Assembly (NCBI GenBank): GCA_943324725.2
Contig: CALPMR020000057.1
Coordinates: 1 to 12,614, forward strand
Direction of reading: 5' to 3'
DNA: 12,614 bases
Origin: Bordetella parapertussis
Lineage (GTDB): Bacteria > Cyanobacteriota > Cyanobacteriia > PCC-6307 > Cyanobiaceae
Translations under genes and position numbers: made by a program
The notes under the pieces: model-generated
Seen by the model: the letters and a program-made list of their open reading frames with translations, nothing else
Database searches by the model: none
Told to the model about the DNA's origin: nothing
Shown: piece by piece, positions 6,867 to 12,614 of the stretch
How positions within the stretch are numbered: position 1 is the first letter of the stretch
How the letters are laid out: every line of letters begins with the position of its first letter

Positions 6867-7469
6867 ATGCATCCATCGATCAAGGCCCTCACGATTCAGC
6901 CCCGCAACGGCTGGAATCACTGCGGCAGCAATGCCAGGGCCATCGCCGGCAGGACGGCGGCCTGGATCCTGCCGCTGCTGCTGGGCAGCTGGTTGGTTCC
7001 CTCCCCAGGCCAGGCCGGGCCGGTGGTGCGGCGCTATCAGGAACGCAAGGCCTGTCAGACGTTTGCCGGCAAGCTCAAGGAAGCCAGCGCCAATCCGGCG
7101 ATGGCCCAGCAGGTCTATCAGCAGGGTGTGCTGGCCCTGGTGGCCAAGTTCGGCGAGAACCCCTGCTCCGAGGTCCCGGCGCCCCTGGCTGGTGCTCCGA
7201 TCGTTGCTCCGGCAGCTGCAGCCAACCCGGTTGTGGCACCAGTTGCGGCGCCAACCGTCGCTCCGGCCGGTGTCCCCGCAGCTATCCCTCCAGCGGCCAG
7301 GCCCAGCGCTGAGCAGCAGCAGGCCTGCACCACGTTTGCCAGCAAGCTCAGTGAAGCGGCTGCCAGCGGTGGCGCCGCCCAGGCCAGGCAGGTTTTCACC
7401 ATGGGCACGGAGAAGCTCACCGGCATGTTCGGCCCCAACCCCTGCCCGGCGGTGAAACCACCGGTCTGA
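6867..7469 (+). CDS. Exported protein with two copies of the two-Cys module joined by a Pro/Ala linker
   Basis: A 200-residue protein of unknown function. A long basic n-region is followed by a hydrophobic stretch (residues 31-48, AAWILPLLLGSW) and a GQA cleavage site near 50. Module 1 (about 62-105) has C63 and C100; module 2 (about 152-199) has C154 and C193. Both follow the pattern AC-xx-FA-x-KL-x-EA...AQ...(Y/F)xxG...FGxNPC, and both match the 85-residue protein at 5146. Residues 106-148 are a Pro/Ala/Val linker. A disulphide within each module is likely. The ATG at 6867 is preferred; a GTG at 6825 in the same frame would only lengthen the n-region. It is last in the plus-strand run, 77 bases after the Coq4 gene. 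Duplication of an ancestral single-module gene would explain the layout. Confidence 0.8.
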   Translation: MHPSIKALTIQPRNGWNHCGSNARAIAGRTAAWILPLLLGSWLVPSPGQAGPVVRRYQERKACQTFAGKLKEASANPAMAQQVYQQGVLALVAKFGENPCSEVPAPLAGAPIVAPAAAANPVVAPVAAPTVAPAGVPAAIPPAARPSAEQQQACTTFASKLSEAAASGGAAQARQVFTMGTEKLTGMFGPNPCPAVKPPV

Positions 7470-7479
7470 GCCAGCGCCT

Positions 7480-7529
7480 CTGAGCCGTGCCAACACCTGC
7501 CGCGGGCGTGGACGACCCAGCCGGCTCAG
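7480..7529. terminator. Inverted repeat between convergent genes
   Basis: CTGAGCCG (7480-7487) and CGGCTCAG (7522-7529) are perfect 8-bp complements 34 bases apart, between the exported protein (ending 7469) and mtnD (ending 7630). A two-way terminator is possible, but the loop is long and no U-run follows. A further CTGAGCC lies at 7466-7472. Confidence 0.25.
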
Positions 7530-7629
7530 CCAGGACCTGGTGATCGTCCTCACATCTGGCGGCAACAGAACACCCGGCTTGCTGCAAAACCGCAGGCAGG
7601 CGGCGGCCGAGCCGTGCGCTCTGGTGGAC

Positions 7630-8190
7630 TCAGGGGGTGCCCGCCAGCAGGGCATCCAGCTTCGGGTAGCGAGCCGCGATGGCATCGCCGCTGAACCGCG
7701 CCACCCAACCCTCGGTGTTGTCGAAGAAGCGCAGAGCGCAGAAGCTGGGCTCTGGTCCCATGTCGAACCAGTGGCGGGTGCCTGCTGGCACGCTGATCCA
7801 GTCGTTGCGCTCGCAGATCAGCTGCAGCACCTCCTGGCCCAGGTGCAGGCAGAACAGGCCGCGGCCCTCGACGAAGAAGCGCACCTCGTCTTCGGCGTGG
7901 GTGTGCTCAGCCAGGAACTTCTGGCGCAGGGCCAGCCGATCGGGATGGTCGGGGCCCAGGCGGATCGCATCGACCGTGCCATAGCCGCCTTCGGCCTGGA
8001 CAAGGGCGATTTCGCTGGCATAGGCGGCCAGGATCGCCTCGCTGTCCGCATCCGCCTGCAGATCGGCCCGGGCGGGCCAGCGCTCGAAGCGGACTCCCCG
8101 GGCGGCCAGCTCCCGTTGAATCAGCTCGCCGTCCTGGCTGATCAGCCGGGCGGTGGTGGTGTCGTCGGGGTAGATGGCAAGCAGGCTCAT
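7630..8190 (-). CDS. mtnD: Acireductone dioxygenase
   Basis: A 186-residue soluble cupin of the methionine salvage pathway. It converts acireductone (1,2-dihydroxy-5-(methylthio)pent-1-en-3-one) and O2 to the keto-acid precursor of methionine plus formate with iron, or to a different product set with nickel. The metal ligands are visible as H96 and H98 (EHTHAEDE), E102 and H140 (PAGTRHWFDMG), the same residue numbers as in the well-studied Klebsiella enzyme. The flanking strands RFFVEGRGLFCLHLG and FCALRFFDNTEGW fit the family, and the length is normal. The ATG at 8190 has no clear Shine-Dalgarno. It is divergent from cobI and convergent with the exported-protein gene. No other methionine-salvage gene is in the window. 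Confidence 0.96.
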   Translation of the reverse strand: MSLLAIYPDDTTTARLISQDGELIQRELAARGVRFERWPARADLQADADSEAILAAYASEIALVQAEGGYGTVDAIRLGPDHPDRLALRQKFLAEHTHAEDEVRFFVEGRGLFCLHLGQEVLQLICERNDWISVPAGTRHWFDMGPEPSFCALRFFDNTEGWVARFSGDAIAARYPKLDALLAGTP

Positions 8191-8265
8191 CGTTGGCAGG
8201 CCAGGACTGACGCCGGCAGCCTAGAAACGTTCCCCCAGGTCGACCGCCCGCCGGCGCTTCTTCCC

Positions 8266-9030
8266 CTGACCCAGCCGCTGTCCTTCCCTGTCCAGTCCCT
8301 GGGGCCTGGCCTCACCCTGGTGGGGGTCGGTCCAGGTGATCCCGACCTGCTCACCGTGGCCGCCGTGCGGGCGATTGCGGCAGCGGCGGTGGTGGCCTAT
8401 CCGGTGGCCCGCGAGGGTGCTGCCGGCATGGCCGCCACGATCGCCGCCCCCTGGATCCGCTCCGATCAGGAGCAGCTGCCGCTGCTGTTTCCGATGGTGG
8501 CCGGCGCCGAACCGCGCCGTCAGGCCTGGCTGGCCGCCGCTGATCGCCTCGCTGCCGAGGTGGCCGCCGGCCGGGCCGTGGTGCTGCTGTGTGAGGGGGA
8601 TGTGTCCCTGTTCGCCACCGGCAGCTATGTGCTGCTGGCCCTCAAACAGCACCATCCCGACTGTCCGGTGCGGCTCCTGCCCGGCATCAGTGCCGTGGCC
8701 GCCGCCGCCGCCGCCGCCGCCTTCCCCCTGGCGCTGCAGCAGGAGGGGCTGTTGATCCGGCCCACCCCCGAAGACGCCGAGGCCCTGGAGGCGCTGCTGG
8801 CCCTGGCCGCCAGCGAGCAGTGGGTGCTGGGCCTGCTCAAGCTCGGCCATCGCTGGGCCTGGGTGCGGCCGATCCTGGAGGCCCGGGGCCTGCTGGATCA
8901 GGCCCTGTTCGCCCAGCGGGTGGGCTGGCCCGATCAGCTGCTGGGGCCCGCCGCCGCGGTGGCGGCCGAGGAGCATCCCTACTTCTCGCTGCTGCTGGTG
9001 CGGCAGGGGTGGCCCGCGGTGCTTCCATGA
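8266..9030 (+). CDS. cobI: Precorrin-2 C20-methyltransferase (start codon uncertain)
   Basis: A tetrapyrrole methylase that moves a methyl group from S-adenosylmethionine to C20 of precorrin-2 (or its cobalt form) in corrin-ring synthesis. With the CTG at 8266 as start it has 254 residues: GLTLVGVGPGDPDLLT at 15-30 (the N-terminal strand and loop), CEGDVSLFATGSYV at 109-122, and LPGIS (138-142) followed by eight alanines. These are the CobI/CbiL landmarks. No ATG, GTG or TTG lies in frame between the divergent mtnD start (8190) and the conserved LTLVGVGPGD strand. The first, GTG at 8320, would cut that strand off, and a TTG at 8116 lies inside mtnD. The CTG is therefore a best guess. The DUF4079 gene follows after 21 bases, so the two are likely co-transcribed. 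Confidence 0.88.
   Translation: MTQPLSFPVQSLGPGLTLVGVGPGDPDLLTVAAVRAIAAAAVVAYPVAREGAAGMAATIAAPWIRSDQEQLPLLFPMVAGAEPRRQAWLAAADRLAAEVAAGRAVVLLCEGDVSLFATGSYVLLALKQHHPDCPVRLLPGISAVAAAAAAAAFPLALQQEGLLIRPTPEDAEALEALLALAASEQWVLGLLKLGHRWAWVRPILEARGLLDQALFAQRVGWPDQLLGPAAAVAAEEHPYFSLLLVRQGWPAVLP
8698..8721 (+). repeat. (GCC)8 run in cobI
   Basis: Eight uninterrupted GCC codons give eight alanines directly after the PGISAV segment of the methyltransferase. A pure trinucleotide run of this length could change size by slippage without breaking the frame. Confidence 0.85.
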
Positions 9031-9051
9031 CCGCTTACCGCCCGCTGAGCC

Positions 9052-9723
9052 ATGGATCCGATCGATGCGATGGCACCGCTCGACTGGCTGGCCCTGCTGC
9101 ATCCGGTGCTGATGATCCTGTTCGTCTACCCGGTGGTCGGCGCCACGATCCGCCTCGGCATCCTGGTGCGGGAGCGGCGGCTCGACATCAATCCCCTGCC
9201 GCCCACGGTCGGCACCGAGCACGTCGATCATGGCCGCTGGGTGACCACGGGCGTGGTGGTGCTGGTGCTGGTGGCGATTGTCTGGTCGTTTCTGAGTGCC
9301 TGCGCCGATCCCCAGGTGGCTGCAGCGGCGCCGGTGGCCGGACCGTTGCGCTTGCCGCTGTTGCTCCTGGTGGGGGCCGGGGCCCTCGGCAGCTGTCTGG
9401 CCCTCTGGCGGGTGAGGCACCCTGCCCTGCGCGCCAGCTTCGCCCTGCTCTGCTGGGCTGCCCTGCTGGCCCTGGGCTCCCAGCCGGAGGTGTGGCGCCT
9501 CAGCGACAACCCCTTCGGCGCTGATTTCTGGCGCTCCCACTACTGGAGCGGTTCGCTGCTGGTGGGTCTGCTGCTGTTCACCATGGCGGCGCGGCCGGAG
9601 ATCCAGCAGCGGCCAAGGCTGCGCAAGCTCCATGTCAGTGCCGCCTTCCTGATGGCGGTGCTGCTGGCGGTGCAGGCGATCACCGGCACCCGCGACCTGC
9701 TCACCCAGGGCTTGCTGGGTTAG
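9052..9723 (+). CDS. DUF4079 family integral membrane protein
   Basis: A 223-residue polytopic membrane protein, probably of the DUF4079 family found in cyanobacteria and plastids. Hydrophobic segments lie at about 15-35, 64-84, 100-118, 126-143, 163-180 and 195-211, suggesting six helices. The opening LLHPVLMILFVYPVVGATIR and the basic loop RERRLDINPLPPT are typical. Histidines H17, H163 (SHYWSG) and H194 (RKLHV) sit at or near helix ends and could bind haem, as in b-type cytochrome folds; that is my inference, not shown for the family. The start is ATG 9052; ATG 9070 is an in-frame alternative. It follows cobI by 21 bases. Its TAG stop overlaps the TAA stop of the convergent dihydrouridine synthase, leaving no room for a separate terminator. 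The physiological role is unknown. Confidence 0.85.
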   Translation: MDPIDAMAPLDWLALLHPVLMILFVYPVVGATIRLGILVRERRLDINPLPPTVGTEHVDHGRWVTTGVVVLVLVAIVWSFLSACADPQVAAAAPVAGPLRLPLLLLVGAGALGSCLALWRVRHPALRASFALLCWAALLALGSQPEVWRLSDNPFGADFWRSHYWSGSLLVGLLLFTMAARPEIQQRPRLRKLHVSAAFLMAVLLAVQAITGTRDLLTQGLLG

Positions 9724-10919
9724 GGGAGGGCCGCGGCGGCCCGGTTCAGCAGCTCCAGCGCTGCGGCCGGCGTGGCGGCCCGCATCAGGGCGTGGCGCAG
9801 CTGGGGGGCACCGGCAAACCCCTGGCAGGTCCAGCCCATGTGCTTGCGGGCGATCAGCAGGCCCCGCTCGCCCCGGCTGGCCACCAGGGCCTGGAGCTGC
9901 TCCGCCGCCAGGGCCAGGCGCTCGGCGGGCCCGGGCGTGGGTGGCACCGGCCGGCCGGCCAGAGCCGCGGCGATCTGACCCACCAGCCAGGGGGCGCCCA
10001 TCGTGCCCCGGCCCACCATCACCCCATCGGCGCCTGTCTGCTGCAGGCAGCGCCGGGCGTCGTCGGGGCTGTTGACATCGCCGTTGGCGATCAGCGGGAT
10101 CGCCAGGCTGCGCTTCACGGCGGCGATCGCCGCCCAATCGCAGCGGCCGCTGAAGCCTTGCTCGCGGCTGCGGCCGTGCAGGGTGAGCAGCCGGGCGCCG
10201 GCGCTCTCCAGCTGGCGGCACCAGGCCACGGCCGCCGTTGTGACCCTGCTCGTGTTGTCGTGATCGAGCTCGCAGGCGCCACTGCTGTCACTGCAACTGC
10301 TGTCACTGCCACGGCTGTCCTCGCCACGGCTGTCAACGCCACGGCTGTCAACGCCGCCGCACCAACCCAGCCGCGTCTTGACCGTGACGGGAATCGCGAC
10401 GGCGGCCGCCACGGATTCGACGATGCGCGCCGCCAGCTCCGGTTCGCGGATCAGGCCGCTGCCGCCGCCCTTGCGGGCGATCTTGCGCACCGGGCAGCCC
10501 ATGTTGATGTCGATCAGAAAGGCGCCAGCCGCCTCGGCTCGCCGCGCCGCCTCCGCCATCGCCGCCGGTCGGTGATCGAACAGCTGCACGGCGATCGGGC
10601 CGGCTTCCGTGGCCAGATCCTCCAGTTTGTGGCGCCCGTGGCCCAGCTCCAGGCTGGTGGCGTTGACCATCTCGGTGTACAGCAGCGCCTCCGGCGCCCA
10701 GCGCCGCACCAGCTCGCGAAAGATGCGATCACTCACGCCCGCCAGCGGCGACTGCAGCACCCGGCAGCCCAGGGCACGCTCGATGCCGTTGCCCTGCAGC
10801 AACAGAGGCTGGGGGAAGAGCCCGGGGGGGCCGGAGACCTGAGCGGACGCCAGCGGCGCGTCCCCGGCCGGAGGCGCGCCGCTGGCTGGGGCCAGGCGGG
10901 GGGAGGAGGTGATGACCAT
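9720..10919 (-). CDS. dusB: tRNA-dihydrouridine synthase (DusB/NifR3-like) with a repeat insertion
   Basis: An FMN enzyme that reduces uridine to dihydrouridine in tRNA. Of 399 residues, 1-50 are a Pro/Ala-rich extension without motifs. The TIM barrel starts at SPLAGVSDRIFREL (57-70). Landmarks are YTEMV, VQLFDH, the catalytic C142 in INMGCP, VTVKTRLGW (178-186), LTLHGRSREQGFSG (245-258), IANGDV, and GVMVGRGTMGAPWL for phosphate binding of FMN. The C-terminal helical domain includes RKHMGWTCQGFAG. NMGCP followed by RKI favours the DusB-type subclass over DusA, which is inference. Between TRLGW and AWCRQLESAG there is an unusual 40-residue insert (187-227), mostly five-residue DSRGV-like repeats. 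The start is ATG 10919, but the frame stays open further upstream and the extension could be shorter or longer. It is convergent with DUF4079. Confidence 0.93.
   Translation of the reverse strand: MVITSSPRLAPASGAPPAGDAPLASAQVSGPPGLFPQPLLLQGNGIERALGCRVLQSPLAGVSDRIFRELVRRWAPEALLYTEMVNATSLELGHGRHKLEDLATEAGPIAVQLFDHRPAAMAEAARRAEAAGAFLIDINMGCPVRKIARKGGGSGLIREPELAARIVESVAAAVAIPVTVKTRLGWCGGVDSRGVDSRGEDSRGSDSSCSDSSGACELDHDNTSRVTTAAVAWCRQLESAGARLLTLHGRSREQGFSGRCDWAAIAAVKRSLAIPLIANGDVNSPDDARRCLQQTGADGVMVGRGTMGAPWLVGQIAAALAGRPVPPTPGPAERLALAAEQLQALVASRGERGLLIARKHMGWTCQGFAGAPQLRHALMRAATPAAALELLNRAAAALP
10123..10130. repeat. HIP1 octamer
   Basis: GCGATCGC within the dihydrouridine synthase gene, extended to GGCGATCGCC. 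Confidence 0.8.
10281..10355. repeat. 15-bp tandem minisatellite, five copies, inside dusB
   Basis: Plus-strand units are ACTGCTGTCACTGCA, ACTGCTGTCACTGCC, ACGGCTGTCCTCGCC, then ACGGCTGTCAACGCC twice. The last two are identical, which points to recent duplication. On the coding (minus) strand they give acidic/polar five-residue units such as DSRGV, DSRGE and DSSCS. Being a multiple of three, copy changes keep the frame. Confidence 0.92.
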
Positions 10920-10966
10920 GGGTTGCCATTCTCGGCCCCGTTCCGGCGGGTCCCTGCGCGCTGGCC

Positions 10967-11338
10967 TTGACCCTTGCCGCAGCATCCCTGCCGGCCTCGG
11001 ATCACCGTGGGCTGCGCCCAGGTCCGGTGGTCGGCGGGGGCCTGGTGGTGGCCCGCCCGGCCCCCCACCAGCGCTTCCACCGACTGGACATTGATCGCCT
11101 GGGCGCGGCTCTCGCCCTGGAGAGGTCCGGGCTGCTGAGGCGCTCGGCGGGTCCGGATCGGCCAGCCCTGCTCCCGTTGGGCGCGATCCTGGCGCCACGG
11201 CCTGGTTCGGTCCAAACGCCGGCCCCCACCAGATGGGTCACGATGGCCACACCCCCAGGCATGAGCTCCCGTGGAAGCCGCCGCAGCCACCGTTCCCTTC
11301 CCCCTGAGCCGGGCGTTGCTGGAGGCGGTGCTGGCTGA
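10967..11338 (+). CDS. Doubtful ORF with exported-protein-like N-terminus
   Basis: The 351 bases between dusB and the DUF1823 gene have no recognised gene. The one frame worth noting is on the plus strand. It is open from a TGA at 10913, and around a TTG at 10967 it reads like a signal peptide (CALALTLAAASLPAS, then DHRG). It goes on with RFHRLDIDRLGAALALERSG and natural-looking GC-ending codons to about 11200. It has no ATG, no Shine-Dalgarno and no family motif, and its end overlaps the start of the DUF1823 gene by 68 bases. It may be a real small gene with a TTG start, a decayed gene, or chance in GC-rich DNA. No RNA gene or strong hairpin was recognised here. Confidence 0.22.
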   Translation: MTLAAASLPASDHRGLRPGPVVGGGLVVARPAPHQRFHRLDIDRLGAALALERSGLLRRSAGPDRPALLPLGAILAPRPGSVQTPAPTRWVTMATPPGMSSRGSRRSHRSLPPEPGVAGGGAG

Positions 11339-11741
11339 CCGCACCAGCGATCGCTTCGTGTGTGAACTGATCTGGCCGCGCCTGGGTTATGAGCCCGCCG
11401 GCTCCGGCACCTGGAGCGCGGGCCCGGCGACAGAAGCTCCCTGGCGGGAGTCCTTCCCGATTGCGCCCGAGGTCATCGCTGAGCGGCCCGCCAGCGTCGC
11501 CCTCACCCGCTCGATCCCGAAGCAACACAAGCAGCTGCTCAAGCAGCAGCTGGGCTTCGCCGGTTACACCATCGCTGAGCTCTACCCGCGCCGCACCCGC
11601 CGGGCCACGGCGGTGAGCTGGCTGCTGGCCCACCTGGCCGGCCTTGGTGAGCCCCTGGCCGCAGCCGGACCCCTGCCACCCCTGCTCGAGCCACCCGTCG
11701 ATCCGGTGGCCGGTCATCCGGGGGATCCGGTGGTGGGTTGA
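11271..11741 (+). CDS. DUF1823 family protein
   Basis: A 156-residue soluble protein of a cyanobacterial/plastid family of unknown function. The conserved core is TRSIPKQHKQLLKQQLGFAG (79-98), then Y-x-I-x-EL-YPRRTRRATAVSWLL (99-119). Upstream, FVCELIWPRLGYEP and FPIAPEVIAERPASVAL also fit the family. The last 35 residues are a Pro/Gly tail partly built from a repeated GATCCGGTGG. The start is GTG 11271, the first start codon before the family's opening helix (PLSRALLEAVLADRTSDRFV); no ATG lies in frame nearby. It is followed after 55 bases by der on the same strand. The role is unknown. Confidence 0.88.
   Translation: MEAAAATVPFPLSRALLEAVLADRTSDRFVCELIWPRLGYEPAGSGTWSAGPATEAPWRESFPIAPEVIAERPASVALTRSIPKQHKQLLKQQLGFAGYTIAELYPRRTRRATAVSWLLAHLAGLGEPLAAAGPLPPLLEPPVDPVAGHPGDPVVG
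11347..11354. repeat. HIP1 octamer
   Basis: GCGATCGC near the start of the DUF1823 gene; the third copy in the window. Confidence 0.8.
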
Positions 11742-11781
11742 GTCGCCACCGGGCGGTAGGGTCTTACGAGGTGTTACGTAG

Positions 11782-11786
11782 AAGGA
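11782..11786 (+). promoter_or_regulatory. Shine-Dalgarno for der
   Basis: AAGGA, about ten bases before the TTG at 11797. It supports the TTG as start of a gene that has no ATG at its N-terminus. Just upstream, TTACG occurs twice ten bases apart (11764 and 11774), of unknown meaning. Confidence 0.5.
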
Positions 11787-11796
11787 ATAAAGCGTT

Positions 11797-12614
11797 TTGG
11801 CGCTACCTGTCGTTGCGATTATCGGTCGCCCCAACGTGGGCAAGTCGACGCTGGTCAATCGTCTGTGCCGCAGCCGTGAGGCGATCGTGCACGACCAGCC
11901 CGGGGTCACCCGGGACCGCACCTACCAGGAGGGCTACTGGGGCGACCGCACCTTCCGGGTGGTGGACACCGGTGGCCTGGTGTTTGACGACGACAGCGAG
12001 TTCCTGCCGGAGATCCGCGAGCAGACCAATCTGGCCCTGGCCGAGGCGGCCGTGGCGGTGGTGATCGTCGATGGCCAGCAGGGGTACACCGCCGCCGACG
12101 CCTCGATCGCCGAATGGCTGCGCGGCCAGGGCGTGCCGGTGCTGCTGGCGGTGAACAAGTGCGAATCGCCGGACCAGGGTCTGGCCATGGCCGCCGACTT
12201 CTGGACCCTGGGACTGGGTGAGCCATTGCCGATTTCGGCCATCCACGGCGCCGGCACCGGCGAACTGCTCGACAAGGTGATCAGCTTCCTGCCGGCCACC
12301 CCGGAGGTGGAGGTGGAGGCGCCGATTCAGCTGGCGATCATCGGCCGGCCCAATGTGGGCAAATCCAGCCTGCTCAATGCCATCTGCGGCGAGAACCGGG
12401 CGATTGTCAGCCCGATCCGCGGCACCACCCGCGACACGATCGACACCACGATCGAGCGCGAGGGCCACACCTGGAAACTGCTGGACACCGCCGGCATCCG
12501 CCGCCGCCGCAGTGTGGATTACGGCCCGGAGTATTTCGACATCACCCGCAGCTTCAAGGCGATCGAGCGCAGTGATGTCTGCGTGCTGGTGATTGATGCC
12601 CTCGATGGCGTCAC
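11797..12614 (+). CDS. der: Ribosome-assembly GTPase Der (EngA), N-terminal part
   Basis: A tandem-domain GTPase needed for maturation of the 50S ribosomal subunit. The window holds 272 residues and the gene runs off the right edge. G domain 1: GRPNVGKS (10-17), the switch region [13 protein letters not shown] (57-60), and NKCE (120-123) in place of the usual NKxD. G domain 2: a second GRPNVGKS (183-190), [13 protein letters not shown] (230-233) and the start of VLVIDALDG. The second NKxD and the C-terminal KH-like domain lie outside. The start is TTG 11797: the protein then opens [17 protein letters not shown], the usual Der start, and AAGGA lies upstream. It is on the same strand as DUF1823, 55 bases downstream. 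Confidence 0.97.
   Translation, partial: MALPVVAIIGRPNVGKSTLVNRLCRSREAIVHDQPGVTRDRTYQEGYWGDRTFRVVDTGGLVFDDDSEFLPEIREQTNLALAEAAVAVVIVDGQQGYTAADASIAEWLRGQGVPVLLAVNKCESPDQGLAMAADFWTLGLGEPLPISAIHGAGTGELLDKVISFLPATPEVEVEAPIQLAIIGRPNVGKSSLLNAICGENRAIVSPIRGTTRDTIDTTIEREGHTWKLLDTAGIRRRRSVDYGPEYFDITRSFKAIERSDVCVLVIDALDGV

Noticed and set aside
8221..10221. Very long minus-strand open frame opposite cobI and DUF4079, and similar long plus-strand frame opposite dusB (9792-10970)
   Set aside because: Gln/Arg/Pro/Gly-rich composition typical of antisense shadows in GC-rich DNA; the opposite strands carry recognised families.
10920..11198. Longer N-terminus of the dihydrouridine synthase from 11198
   Set aside because: The frame is open but Pro/Gly/Arg-rich with no motif; the ATG at 10919 already gives a long extension before the barrel.
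10920..11270. Structured RNA gene (SRP RNA, tmRNA, 6S RNA) in the gap
   Set aside because: No recognisable signature segment or long hairpin was seen by eye; a covariance-model scan would settle it.

Overview
The window reads as high-GC picocyanobacterial chromosome of the Synechococcus/Cyanobium type. It carries DUF4079 and DUF1823 proteins, which are typical of cyanobacteria, and a Der GTPase and precorrin-2 methyltransferase of cyanobacterial appearance. Three HIP1 octamers (GCGATCGC) are present, most genes lack a Shine-Dalgarno, and coding stretches are GC-rich with G/C third positions. No tRNA, rRNA, IS element, prophage, CRISPR array or origin was seen.

Left third (1-4035): a signalling locus. 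A PAS-domain protein runs off the left edge on the minus strand. Divergent from it, across about 670 bp of lower-GC DNA, is a two-gene operon: a FIST-domain sensor whose stop overlaps the start of a GAF-like/GGDEF/EAL protein (ATGA). The likely job is ligand- or redox-tuned turnover of cyclic di-GMP.

Middle (4036-7629): a small Cys/His protein lies on the minus strand with a very good Shine-Dalgarno, followed by a gene-poor stretch with stem-loops. Then comes a tight plus-strand run of four genes: an 85-residue exported protein, a glycine-rich exported protein, a Coq4-family protein with the full HDxxH-x11-E site, and a 200-residue exported protein. The first and last share a two-cysteine module of about 45 residues that I cannot name. 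It occurs once in the 85-residue protein and twice in the 200-residue one. This is the best candidate here for something undescribed.

Right third (7630-12614): housekeeping. mtnD (methionine salvage, minus) is divergent from cobI (cobalamin pathway), which is followed by a DUF4079 membrane protein. A convergent tRNA-dihydrouridine synthase overlaps the DUF4079 stop and carries an in-frame 15-bp minisatellite. A DUF1823 gene and the N-terminal two thirds of der follow. The minisatellite unit in the Dus gene starts with the same ten bases (GCCACTGCTG) as a 15-bp periodic tract in the FIST gene, although the two genes are coded on opposite strands.
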